Positions 8,106 through 15,776 of a stretch of 17,147 nucleotides of DNA are shown here, piece by piece. Made by a program: the position numbers and the translations under genes. The notes under the pieces were generated by a model. That model did not search any database. It was not told the origin of the DNA and saw nothing but the letters and a program-made list of their open reading frames with translations. The stretch is from Rhodococcus sp. IITR03 (GTDB lineage Bacteria; Actinomycetota; Actinomycetes; Mycobacteriales; Mycobacteriaceae), in contig LATQ01000001.1 of assembly GCA_001017865.1 (NCBI GenBank), positions 1,745,047 through 1,762,193 on the forward strand, read 5' to 3'. How positions within the stretch are numbered: the first letter of the stretch is position 1; each line of letters opens with the position of its first letter.

Positions 8106-8692
8106 CCGGTGAAGACTGTGTGCAGGACGACGGCGTCGGCCACGCGTCCCGCCAGGTCGAGCGTGCGCTCGCCGAGCGCGACCATGAGGATCGGGATGCG
8201 GTCGACGTCCTCGGCGGTGCGTCGCAGATACGGGAAGTCGCCGGCTGGGCCGTGCCGGTCGACGACTGCGTCACCGCGCCACAGCGTCCGGAGCAGATCG
8301 ACGGTGTCCTCGAGCCGCGCCGACGTCACGCGAGGCAGACCCATGAGAGCGAACAGCACGTCGAAGCCGCGGCCGAGCCCGAGGGCGTAGCGGCCGCGGC
8401 TCAACCGGTGCAGTGTGGTCGCCATCGTCGCTGTGACGAGGGGATGGCGGGTGTGCGGATTGGTCGCTGCGGTGCCGATCAGGGTGCAGCTCGTCGCGGC
8501 GGCCGCACCGGCCAGCGCTGCCGCATCCTTGGTGTCGAACCGTTCCGACAGGAAGACCGAGCCGAGACCGATGCGTTCGGCGACGGCGATCTCGTCGAGC
8601 AGCGCCCTCGGGTCGTCGGCGTGCCCGGCGAGGCCGTAGAACCCGAGTTCCGGACAGTCCGGCTCCGGTACGGATCCGCCGGGGATGCTCAC
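8106..8692 (-). pseudogene. LLM-class F420-dependent oxidoreductase, N-terminal part, truncated by the ars segment
   Basis: Start GTG 8692 overlaps the CMD stop (GTGA). The sequence shows a bacterial-luciferase-like TIM barrel: LGFYGLAGHADDPRALLDEI, ERIGLGSVFLSERFD, the substrate-side ATNPHTRHPLVTATMATTLH, and RLSRGRYALGLGRGFDVLF, typical of LLM enzymes that use F420. It is uninterrupted to RVADAVVLHTVFTG near 8106, about 195 residues of an expected 330-350. The frame runs on to 7868, but those residues are antisense to arsR and have no LLM character. The rest of the family sequence appears at 3227-2889. It is the last gene of the aldehyde dehydrogenase operon and probably inactive. Confidence 0.75.
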
Positions 8693-9057
8693 GAGCGGGC
8701 CGCCGCCTTCCGTCGCTGCAGCACGCTGCCCACCGCGTTGTCGAGCTTCGAGCCCAGCGGCCAGCCCACGTAGTGGCACAGGAACAGGGCGATCTCGCGG
8801 AGCTGCTGCTCGTCGAGTTCCTCGTTCTTCAGCGCCGCTTCGATCTGGATCTCGGCGATGTCGGGGGCGCCCTGCGCGGTGAGTACCCCGAGCAGCAGCA
8901 GTCGCCGATCACGAATGGTCAGCCCGGGCCGGGTCCAGATGTTCGCGAACAGGTGGTCGGCGGTGACGGCGAAGTGCTCACCGGGACCGTCCTGCATCTC
9001 CCAGCCGTAGACCTTGGACATCATCTCCAGGCCGCGGCGGCGGGTCTCGTCGGTCAT
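8689..9057 (-). CDS. Carboxymuconolactone decarboxylase (CMD/AhpD-fold) family protein
   Basis: ATG 9057 overlaps the preceding stop (ATGA) and gives MTDETRRRGLEMMSKVYGWE, 122 aa without frame breaks. The all-helical CMD features are visible: RDRRLLLLGVLTAQGAPDI, then the ELDEQQLREIALFLCHYVGW motif, with a single Cys-His and no CXXC. It therefore resembles the gamma-carboxymuconolactone decarboxylase type rather than AhpD peroxidase. In actinobacterial degradation clusters such proteins often accompany SDR and LLM genes, but their reaction is usually unproven; ring or lactone chemistry is a guess. It lies between the HIBADH-like gene and the LLM gene in a tightly overlapped operon. Confidence 0.85.
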   Translation of the reverse strand: MTDETRRRGLEMMSKVYGWEMQDGPGEHFAVTADHLFANIWTRPGLTIRDRRLLLLGVLTAQGAPDIAEIQIEAALKNEELDEQQLREIALFLCHYVGWPLGSKLDNAVGSVLQRRKAAARS

Positions 9058-9951
9058 GCGTGCTCCTTCCGGGAACGGGTCCGTGCGATCTCTCCCGTGC
9101 CGACTCCGAGGCCGGGGCCGAGGTCGGACAGCGCCCGGGATCCGAGCGGCAGGTCGACTCCGAGCGATCGCCGAGATCGAGTGCCAGCGCGAGGTCCTTC
9201 TCACCCAGGGCGCGCACGCGCGAGAAGATCGGGAACCAGGAGTCGTCCTCCGTGAGAGGAGATGTGGTGTTGCGCCACATGATCGAACCGGCGCCGCCGG
9301 TGATCGCGTCGGTGTGCCGGACGACCTTGCCGAGCTCGGTGATGTCGATGCCCGCGGTCTCGGCGAGTCGTTGTGCCTCCGTCGCCGCGGTGAACGCGAT
9401 GAAGTGGAGCAGGTTGCGGGCGAGCTTCATCCGGGTTCCCGCGCCGACGGGACCGGCGTGCACGACCAGCGACGCGAAGGTGCCGAACGGTTCCTCGATC
9501 TTGGCGAAGCCGTCGTCGGTCGCGCCGACCATCACTGCGAGAGTGCCGTTCTTCGCACCGCCGGCGCCACCGCTGACCGGTGCATCGACGAAGTCGACTC
9601 CCTTCTCGGCACACTTCGCGGCGAGCTCGACGGCGGTGGTGTCGGAGATCGTCGAGTGCACCGCGACGACCGTGCCGGGCCGGGCCGTCGCGAGCAGTCC
9701 GTCCGGACCGGTGACGACGTCGCGGACCTGGGCGTCGTCGAGGACGGTCACGCACACGAGGTCGCAGTCGGCGGCCAGCTCCGCCGGGCTCGACGCCGCG
9801 GCGGCACCCTTGTCGGTGAACGGCTCATCGCCTCGGGCACCACGTCGAGCACGGTGAGGCTTCCGGGTCGGGTGAGCAGCCGCTCGGCCATCGGTGCCCC
9901 CATGTTGCCCAGCCCGATGTAACCGACCCGGCCGATCGTGGAGCCGGTCAC
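9054..9951 (-). CDS. NAD(P)-dependent beta-hydroxyacid dehydrogenase (HIBADH-like) (frame breaks near 9821 and 9166)
   Basis: GTG 9951 (VTGSTIGRVGYIGLGNMG) overlaps the SDR stop. The Rossmann motif GYIGLGNMGAPMAERLL, the substrate motif DAPVSGGAGGAKNGTLAVMV and the catalytic segment GAGTRMKLARNLLHF (Lys and Asn of the GxxxKxxxN motif) identify the 3-hydroxyisobutyrate / beta-hydroxyacid dehydrogenase family. Two missing bases break the frame: near 9821 (repaired EAMSRFTDKGAAAASSPAEL) and near 9166 (repaired DLGDALGVDLPLGSRALSDL). The repaired length of 299 aa is normal for the family. It oxidises a beta-hydroxyacid or reduces a semialdehyde; the substrate is unknown. Stop overlaps the CMD start by ATGA. 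Confidence 0.85.
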
Positions 9952-10697
9952 GAGCGGATCACCTGCCCGCCGTCGACGTTGAAGATCTGCCCTGTGACCC
10001 AGGCGGCCTCGTCGGAGAGCAGGAACAGGCACATGCCGACGAGATCGTCGGGAGTGCCCATGCGCTTGAGCGGCAACTGCTTCACCATGTCGGCGACCAT
10101 GTTCGCGGGGGTGGTGGTGCGGGTCGCTCGGTGTCGATGGGGCCGGGGGCGATCGCGTTGATGCGGATGTTCGACCCGCCGAGCTCGACGGCGAGTTGCT
10201 GTGTGAGACCGTTGATCCCGACCTTCGCGAGCCCGTAGAAACCCGAGTACAGCCAGGCCGCCGTCGACGACTGGTTGACGATCGACCCGCCGTTCTTCGT
10301 CATGTGCGGCCACGCTGCGCGGGTGACGTTGAGGCGCCGTCGAGGTTCACGCTCATGAACTTCTTGTAGTAGTCCCACGGAACCGTCAGCAGCAGATCGA
10401 GTTTCATGCCGCCGTAGATGGCGGCATTGTTGATCACGTGGTCGATGCTGCCGTAGGTCTCGACGGTCGACGCGGCGAGTGCCTCGGCGGAGGCGGGGTC
10501 GGAGACGTCGACCGAGGTGAAGCTCGCGATGCCGCCGTCGGCGACGATCTGTTTGGCGACCTGTTCGCCGAGTTCGGCATCGATATCGGCGACCACCACG
10601 TTCGCGCCCTCGGCGGCGAGCGCACGCGCGTACGCCTCGCCGATCCCCTGGGCGGCGCGCCGGTGACGATCGCGGTGCGACCGGTGAAACGTGCCAT
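9948..10697 (-). CDS. Short-chain dehydrogenase/reductase (three frame breaks)
   Basis: ATG 10697 follows GAAAGGAC. The repaired protein (250 aa) has the cofactor motif TGAAAQGIG, acidic VVADIDAE after strand 2 (NAD preference likely), NNAA, the catalytic Ser in SIVNQSSTAAW, Tyr-Lys in SGFYGLAKVGINGL, and the end DEAAWVTGQIFNVDGGQVIR. Missing single bases near 10658 (inside the Gly motif), 10334 (DGALNVTRAAW) and 10122 (IDTEATRTTTPANM) explain the frame changes. This classical SDR probably oxidises a secondary alcohol or a diol produced by an oxygenase. Substrate unknown. Confidence 0.88.
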
Positions 10698-10723
10698 CGG
10701 AAAAGTCCTTTCGGAAGTTCGGG

Positions 10724-12190
10724 TCAGCTCGCGGGTTCGGCGACGAGCTTGGTCTCCAGGTACTCCTCGAAACCGGCCACACCCATCTCGCGGCCGATCC
10801 CGGACTGCTTGTAGCCCCCGAACGGGGCGTCGGCGGCGTACCAGATGCCGCCGTTGACGCCCAGCGTGCCGGTCCGTACACCTGCGACGACCCGCGCGAT
10901 GCGGTCCGGATCGGTGCCGTACACCGAACCCGAGAGGCCGTAGGGGGAGTCGTTGGCGATGCGGATCGCGTCGTCGTCGCCGTCGTGAGGGATGATCACG
11001 AGCACCGGGCCGAAGATCTCCTCCCGCGCTGTGCGCGCGGAGTTGTCGAGGCCGGCGATGAGGGTGGGTTCGACGAAGAAGCCGCGCTCGTGTTCGGCGG
11101 GACGTCCGCCGCCGGTGACGATCGTGCCGCCTTCCTCGACGGCGAGGCGGATGTAGCCCTCAACCGCTGTCGCTGCTTCTCGGAGATGAGCGGCCCGCAC
11201 ACCGTACCGGGATCGCGCGGGTCGCCGGGCCGGATGCCGCTCAGGGACTTCGCGGTCAGGGCCACCGCTTCGTCGTACCGTTCGCGGGGAACGAGCAGAC
11301 GCGTGGTGATCGCGCAGCCCTGGCCGGCATGCGTGCACACGGTGAAGGCCGCCATCGAGCAGGCGCCGCGCAGGTCGCGTCGTCGAGGACGATGAACGCC
11401 GACTTGCCGCCGAGCTCGAGGAAGACCTTCTTGAGGTTCTCGGAGGCCGCGCGCATCACGGCCCGGCCGGTCGCGGTGGAACCGGTGAACGAGATCAGGT
11501 CGACGCGCGGATCCTCGCTCAGCTGTGCGCCGAGCCTGTGGTCGCTCGAGGTGACGATGTTCAGCACTCCCGGCGGGATGTCGGTCTCCTCGGCCGCGAT
11601 CCGCCCGACCAGGGCCGCACACCACGGGGTGTCCGGGGCGGGCTTGAGCACCACGGTGTTCCCGGCGGCGAGAGCGGGCCCGAGCTTGGCGAAGTTGATC
11701 TGGTGCGGGAAGTTCCACGGCGTGATCGCGCCGACGACCCCCACCGCTTCCTTGAGCAGATAGCGGTGGGTGGGGATACCCATGGGGGAGGCGTTGCCGA
11801 GATCCTGCCTCCACGCGTAGCTCTCGGCGAGGTCGGCGAAGTAGAGCAGATCGTCGATGGGGCCTTCGAGATGCGCGGCGCTCGTGAGGAATCGGGGAGC
11901 GCCGACCTCGGCGATGGTGATCTCCCGCAGTTCCTCGATGTGCTCGCGCAGGGCGTCGCGCAACTGACGGAGGCAGCGGGCTCGGAAGGCGTGGTCGCGT
12001 GACCAGTCGGTGTCGTCGAAGGCGCGACGCGCGGCCGCGATCGCGGCGTCCATGTCGGTGGCGGTGCCCTCGGCCGCGTGCCGAGCAGTTCTTCGGTGCT
12101 CGGATCGGTGATCGCGAAGGTGCCTCCGCTGCCGGGTACGAGCTTGCCGTCGATCAGAAGGGTGGAGCTGTCGGTGGGGCGAAGTGTCAT
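10724..12190 (-). CDS. NAD(P)-dependent aldehyde dehydrogenase (three frame breaks)
   Basis: ATG 12190 (MTLRPTDSSTLLIDGKLVPG) follows GAGGGAA. The ALDH motifs are in order: TPWNFPHQINFAKLGPALAA, FTGSTATGRAVM, the general base in VFLELGGKSAF, the catalytic Cys in THAGQGCAITTR, EEIFGPVLVIIP, and the C-terminal FGGYKQSGIGREMG. Missing bases near 12078, 11382 and 11164 split the frame; the repaired length of 489 aa is standard. It converts an aldehyde to the acid and is the first gene of the operon ALDH-SDR-HIBADH-CMD-LLM. Its promoter overlaps a 20-bp element also found in front of the second tetR, so it is likely TetR-repressed. Confidence 0.9.
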
Positions 12191-12206
12191 CAGACGTTCC
12201 CTCGGT

Positions 12207-12253
12207 TCTGGACAGGTGTCTGGACTATAGTTCGGCGACGCGATCGAATGCAA
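12207..12253 (-). promoter_or_regulatory. Promoter and TetR-type operator of the aldehyde dehydrogenase operon
   Basis: On the minus strand TTGCAT (12253-12248), an 18-base spacer and TATAGT (12229-12224) form a plausible -35/-10 pair. The -10 box runs into AGTCCAGACACCTGTCCAGA (12226-12207), which would cover the transcription start. The same element with two differences precedes the tetR at 15189. Its core GACACCTGTC is a one-mismatch palindrome, as expected for a TetR dimer site. Confidence 0.6.
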
Positions 12254-12256
12254 CGG

Positions 12257-12275
12257 TTCGTCCGAAACGGACGAA
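12257..12275. repeat. 8-bp perfect inverted repeat upstream of the ALDH promoter
   Basis: TTCGTCCG, AAA, CGGACGAA. It lies between the 18-bp hairpin (12276-12324) and the -35 box of the ALDH promoter. It may be a second regulator site or part of a double terminator. Confidence 0.5.
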
Positions 12276-12324
12276 ACCGGTGTTGTGTGCGAGGAATTCG
12301 ACGAATCTCGCACACAACACCGGT
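12276..12324 (-). terminator. Perfect 18-bp hairpin downstream of the MpaB-like gene
   Basis: The arm ACCGGTGTTGTGTGCGAG (12276-12293) pairs completely with CTCGCACACAACACCGGT (12307-12324) around a 13-base loop that itself contains ATTCG-A-CGAAT. It begins 26 bases beyond the stop of the MpaB-like gene (12351) and stands before the ALDH promoter. It most likely ends the tetR-mpaB transcript and insulates the ALDH promoter. Confidence 0.8.
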
Positions 12325-12350
12325 CTCGACGAGGGTCCGGCGGTCTCCGG

Positions 12351-13180
12351 TCAGAACACGCGCAGTCCGAGGCGTCGCCGCGTGCGCAGATCGAGCAGAT
12401 AGGACTTCCACAGCAACGGCCACACCCATGGGGTGACGCGGTGCAGGCGACGGACCGCCACGAGATAGCGGTCGAAGCGTCGCTGGTCGTCGGCGGTCCA
12501 CGGGTACTGCATGAGGTCGCGGAACTCCGGCGGCAGTGCACCGCGGGTGATCAGTTCGAACGACCTGCCGAGCACCCGGTGGATCCCGCGGCCCAGTCGT
12601 CCGAGGCGCACCTCGAGGAACGCGAGATTGCAGAGTTCGGTGAGGTACTCGCGCACCTGCTCGTTCATGGAGAGGTCGGCGACGCCGGCCTTCCACAGTT
12701 CCTCGTACTCCTCGCGGGTCGTGGGCCACGACTCCGGCCGGACGTTCAGTGTCGTCGCGAGGGTCGCGCCGTCGCGGAGGATCCGGGCGTACTGCTCCTC
12801 GGTGAGCGGGCCGTACAGGAACTCGTGCTGGTCGATGAAGTACTTGAGCAGGCAGACGGCGACCCACAACTGCAGGGCGGGGGAGTTGGCGCTGTAGCGG
12901 ACCTCCGCGCCGGGTGACGACGTGACCCGGGCGTGGATCTTCCGTACCGACTCGCGGACGAAATCGCGGTCGGCCTCGGTGCCGAACACCGCGACCGCCA
13001 GATAGGTGCCGGTCGTGCGGGCCCGCTTGACCGGATGGAGATCGGCGCGGCCGGAGTCGACCGTGCTGTCGACGACGCCCTGGCCGACGCCGGGATGGGC
13101 GAGCTGCATGATGACGTTGGCGGCGTTGATCGTGCCACCGAGCGGTGAGACGAGATCGCGAGAGTGTCGATCGTCCGCAT
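12351..13180 (-). CDS. Oxygenase MpaB-family protein (DUF2236 / latex-clearing-like) (frame break near 13160)
   Basis: ATG 13180 (MRTIDTL) follows a strong GGAGG. One missing base near 13160 restores RDLVSPLGGTINAANVIMQL and the frame is then open to 12351 (276 aa). Typical DUF2236 motifs are LAHPGVGQGVVDST, the KRARTTGTYLAVAVFGTEAD block carrying the conserved Arg-Thr-x-x-Tyr, the helix RYSANSPALQLWVAVCLLKY, and late WTADDQRRFDRYLV. Relatives include rubber oxygenase Lcp and fungal MpaB, haem-containing or membrane-linked oxygenases, but most bacterial members are uncharacterised. The gene follows tetR on the same strand (46-base gap), so the regulator probably governs it. Confidence 0.8.
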
Positions 13181-13226
13181 GACCCCTCCATCTGAAGACG
13201 GACGTGTTCAGTTGATGCGTGCCACT

Positions 13227-13822
13227 CTAGCGCGTCTTCGTGGGGTCGAGGGATGCGCCGGCCAGAACTCCGCGCACGACCGTCTCGTAGATGTGGTCGA
13301 GATCGAGCTCGTCGCCCAGGAAGCCGCTGCTCTGGAGGACCGCGAAACCGTGCAGGGCCGCGAACATGCCGACCGCGGCCTCGAGCGTCTCCTCCTCCGG
13401 AACGCCGCAGGATGCGAGCATCGTGCGCAGAGCGACGTTGGCGTCCAGTGCGGCGGCGAGCAGACCGTCGCGGTCGACCGGTGCGGTGGTCAACGCTTCG
13501 TAGCGGCGGGGATGTTCGACGGCCCAGGTGTGGTGGGCGTCGATCAGGCGCGAAGCCCGTCGACGCCGCTGCGGCCCATCGCGACCTCGCGCAGATGCGC
13601 CCCGAGATCGCTCATCGCGCGGATCTGCACGGTCGCCCGTACGTCGTCGAGATTGCGGACGTGGTTGTACAGCGAGGCCGTGACGATTCCCAATCGCGAC
13701 GAGAGAGTGCTCATCGTGAGCTGTTCCCATCCCAGCTCGTCGACGATCCCGAGCGCTGCTGCGACGACCTTGTCGCGGGTCAGTGTCCGTCGACGCACGG
13801 GTCGGGAATTGTCGTCTGCCAT
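13227..13822 (-). CDS. TetR/AcrR-family transcriptional regulator (frame break near 13548)
   Basis: ATG 13822 gives MADDNSRPVRRRTLTRDKVV, then the helix-turn-helix IVDELGWEQLTMSTLSSRLG and IVTASLYNHVRNLDDVRATV. One missing base near 13548 breaks the frame after GVDGLR; repaired it continues ALIDAHHTWAVEHPRRYEAL with a C-terminal ligand/dimer domain (ETLEAAVGMFAALHGFAVLQ) and ends at 13227 (198 aa). It is divergent from the P450 at 13910 and directly upstream of the MpaB-like gene. Two palindromes in the divergent region are candidate operators. The effector is unknown. Confidence 0.88.
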
Positions 13823-13841
13823 GGAAACAGTCTAAGGGGCT

Positions 13842-13887
13842 TTCATTCCGAACGAAGGTGAGTAGTTTATAAACGAATGCCATTCGT
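13842..13887. promoter_or_regulatory. Divergent tetR/P450 control region with two palindromes
   Basis: TTCATTC-C-GAACGAA (13842-13856, one mismatch) and ACGAATG-C-CATTCGT (13873-13887, perfect) both have 7-base arms and a single central C. An A/T-rich TTATAAA (13867-13873) between them may be a -10 box for the P450. The second palindrome overlaps the furthest upstream ATG (13877) of the P450 frame, which favours the ATG at 13910 as the true start. Confidence 0.5.
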
Positions 13888-13909
13888 ACACTCCCACGAG
13901 AGCGGCTTC

Positions 13910-15136
13910 ATGACGACTTCACCCACAGATCTCAAGAACCCCGACGTCTTCGCCCAGGGGGTCCCGCACGATTACTTCTCCGAACTCCGGCGCACCTGTC
14001 CGGTCCACCGCCAACCCGAGGAGGGCGGCGCGGGCTTCTGGGCCGTCACCCGGCACGCCGACGTCATCACGGTCTCCCGCGACAGCGCGACCTTCTCCTC
14101 GGCGCTCGGAACCACCCAGATCGACGATTTCGACGAGGAGACACGACTCAAGCAGGCATCCATGCTGCTCAACCTCGACCCGCCGGAGCACACCCGCCTG
14201 CGGCAACTCGTGAGCCGAGGGTTCACCCCGCGCATGGTGAAGACGCTCGAGGAGCGCATCCGGCGAACGTGCGAACGCACCGTCGACGCGGCGATCGAGG
14301 CCGCGCGCGACGGCACGGTGATCGACTTCGTCCCGGCGATCTCGGCACCACTGCCACTGGAGGTGATCGCAGCGCTGCTCGGCGCACCGGCCGAGGACGT
14401 CGGGAAGCTGTACGACTGGTCGAACCGCATGATCGGTTGGGCCGACCCCGAATATGGCACCACTCAGGAGGACGGCGAGCTCGCCGCCGCCGAGATCTTC
14501 CTGTACGCCAACGAGATCGCTGCACAACGACGTTTCGAACCGCGCGACGACATCGTCTCGAAGCTGGTGTGTCCCGACGAGAACGGCGACACGCTGTCCG
14601 AGATGGAGTTCGACATGTTCTTCGTCCTGCTCGTCATCGCGGGCAACGAGACGACGCGCAACGCGATCTCGGGCGGGATGCAGGCGTTCGTCGACCATCC
14701 CGAGCAATGGCGCCGGTTGCAGGACGATCCCGGTCTGATCGACAACGCCGTGGAGGAGATCCTGCGCTGGGTCACCCCCGTGGTGGGCTTCCGCCGCACG
14801 CCCACCTGTCCGGCGTCGATCGGCGACCAGCACGTCGAACGGGGCGACAAGGTGATCATGTACTACCCGAGCGCGAACCGCGACGAGGAGGTCTTCGACG
14901 ACGCGCACGTCTTCGACATCGGGCGCGAGCACAATCCGCACGTCGCCTTCGGGGGGACGGGTGTGCACTTCTGTCTCGGGGCACATCTGGCGCGGCTCGA
15001 ACTGCGGATCGTGTTCGAGACCCTCGTTGCCCGTATCGACCGGGTCGAACCGGCCGGCGAACCGCGGCGGTTGCGGTCGAACTTCATCAACGGCGTCAAG
15101 TCCATGCCCGTCCGCATCCACCCACGAGAGCGCTGA
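13910..15136 (+). CDS. Cytochrome P450 (bacterial class I type)
   Basis: The gene is intact, 408 aa from ATG 13910 (MTTSPTDLKNPDVFAQGVPH). An in-frame ATG at 13877 lies in an operator-like palindrome and lacks a ribosome binding site. Landmarks: helix C region LLNLDPPEHTRLRQLVSRGF, I-helix FVLLVIAGNETTRNAISGG near residue 244 with the acid-Thr pair, ExxR in VEEILRW near 283, and the haem loop FGGTGVHFCLGAHLAR with Cys355. The overall pattern is nearest, from memory, to actinobacterial CYP124/CYP125-like enzymes that hydroxylate methyl-branched lipids or steroid side chains; I do not assign a CYP number. No ferredoxin gene is in the window. It is divergent from tetR. Confidence 0.93.
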   Translation: MTTSPTDLKNPDVFAQGVPHDYFSELRRTCPVHRQPEEGGAGFWAVTRHADVITVSRDSATFSSALGTTQIDDFDEETRLKQASMLLNLDPPEHTRLRQLVSRGFTPRMVKTLEERIRRTCERTVDAAIEAARDGTVIDFVPAISAPLPLEVIAALLGAPAEDVGKLYDWSNRMIGWADPEYGTTQEDGELAAAEIFLYANEIAAQRRFEPRDDIVSKLVCPDENGDTLSEMEFDMFFVLLVIAGNETTRNAISGGMQAFVDHPEQWRRLQDDPGLIDNAVEEILRWVTPVVGFRRTPTCPASIGDQHVERGDKVIMYYPSANRDEEVFDDAHVFDIGREHNPHVAFGGTGVHFCLGAHLARLELRIVFETLVARIDRVEPAGEPRRLRSNFINGVKSMPVRIHPRER

Positions 15137-15163
15137 ATTCGCCGAATGAACGCGCTGCGGGCA

Positions 15164-15209
15164 TTGCCGACCCCCTCCAACCGTAGTAATGTCCAGACAC
15201 GTGTCCAGA
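15164..15209 (+). promoter_or_regulatory. Promoter and operator of the second tetR-P450-SDR operon
   Basis: TTGCCG (15164-15169), exactly 17 bases, TAATGT (15187-15192), then the 20-bp element TGTCCAGACACGTGTCCAGA (15190-15209) with the perfect core palindrome GACACGTGTC. The -10 box and element have the same register as in front of the ALDH operon. The ATG at 15189 falls within the -10 box, so translation more likely starts at an in-frame GTG (15201 or 15213). Confidence 0.65.
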
Positions 15210-15773
15210 AACGTGAATCTCGAATCGACCCGTCGCCGCCTGACCGAGAAGCAGGCCGACACGGTTGCGAGGCTCACGCAGGCCGCGGTCGAGGTGCTCC
15301 GCGAGGAGGGATTCACGGGGTTGACGGTGCGTATGGTCGCCGCCCGTGCCGGTGTCGCCCCGGCCACCGCCTACACCTACTTCTCGTCCAAGGAACACCT
15401 CGTCGCCGAGGTGTTCTGGCGTCGCTTGGCCAACGCTCCCACGGCCGACGCCGAGAGCACGAGCCGTGCCGATCGGGTGGTCGCGGTGCTGAGGGGAATC
15501 GCGCTGCTGTTGGCCGACGAACCCGAACTCGCGGCCGCCGTCACCAGTGCACTGCTCGGTCACGACCCCGATGTCGAACACCTGCGTGCGCGCATCGGAC
15601 TCGACATCCGTCACCGGATCTCGGCAGCGCTCGGCACCGACTCCGATCCCGACGAACTCGAAGCACTCGAACTGCTCTACGCCGGCGCGCTGGTCCGGGC
15701 CGGTATGGGCTACGGCACCTACGAGAAACTCGCCGACAGGCTGGAGACATCCGCCCGACTTCTATTGGAGTGA
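15189..15773 (+). CDS. TetR/AcrR-family transcriptional regulator, probable autorepressor
   Basis: The longest frame from ATG 15189 gives 194 aa without breaks. Because that ATG lies inside the predicted -10 box and operator, the likely start is GTG 15213 (VNLESTRRRLTEKQADTVAR) or a leaderless GTG 15201. The DNA-binding part reads EVLREEGFTGLTVRMVAARA and GVAPATAYTYFSSKEHLVAE, followed by a TetR C-terminal domain (VVAVLRGIALLLADEPELAA). It is the first gene of an operon with a P450 (gap of 3 bases) and an SDR. It probably binds GTCCAGACACnTGTCCAGA, controlling itself and the ALDH operon 3 kb away. Ligand unknown, perhaps a substrate or CoA intermediate of the pathway. Confidence 0.88.
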   Translation: MSRHVSRNVNLESTRRRLTEKQADTVARLTQAAVEVLREEGFTGLTVRMVAARAGVAPATAYTYFSSKEHLVAEVFWRRLANAPTADAESTSRADRVVAVLRGIALLLADEPELAAAVTSALLGHDPDVEHLRARIGLDIRHRISAALGTDSDPDELEALELLYAGALVRAGMGYGTYEKLADRLETSARLLLE

Positions 15774-15776
15774 TCC

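Larger units (their letters stand above)
3225..8106. other. Probable inserted arsenic-resistance segment (about 4.9 kb) splitting an LLM oxidoreductase gene
   Basis: On the minus strand, LLM-family sequence stops near 8106 (DAVVLHTVFTG) and resumes near 3225 (ARSTDRIWSVL), with the whole ars cluster between. I find no transposase, integrase, clear terminal inverted repeats or target duplication at the two edges, so the mechanism is unknown. About 15-20 residues of the LLM gene are missing at the junction. From the arsR2 stop at 8004 to 8106 I see no gene, only the palindrome GCCATATGGC at 8028-8037. Edges are approximate. Confidence 0.55.

Noticed and set aside
8040..8106. Possible transposon terminal repeat (A-run followed by GGGGG) at the right edge of the ars segment
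   Set aside because: No matching inverted copy was found at the left edge near 3225-3290, and no transposase is present.
13919..15367. 482-residue antisense frame
   Set aside because: It is antisense to an intact P450 and tetR; long antisense frames are common in high-G+C DNA, and there is no recognisable motif or ribosome binding site.
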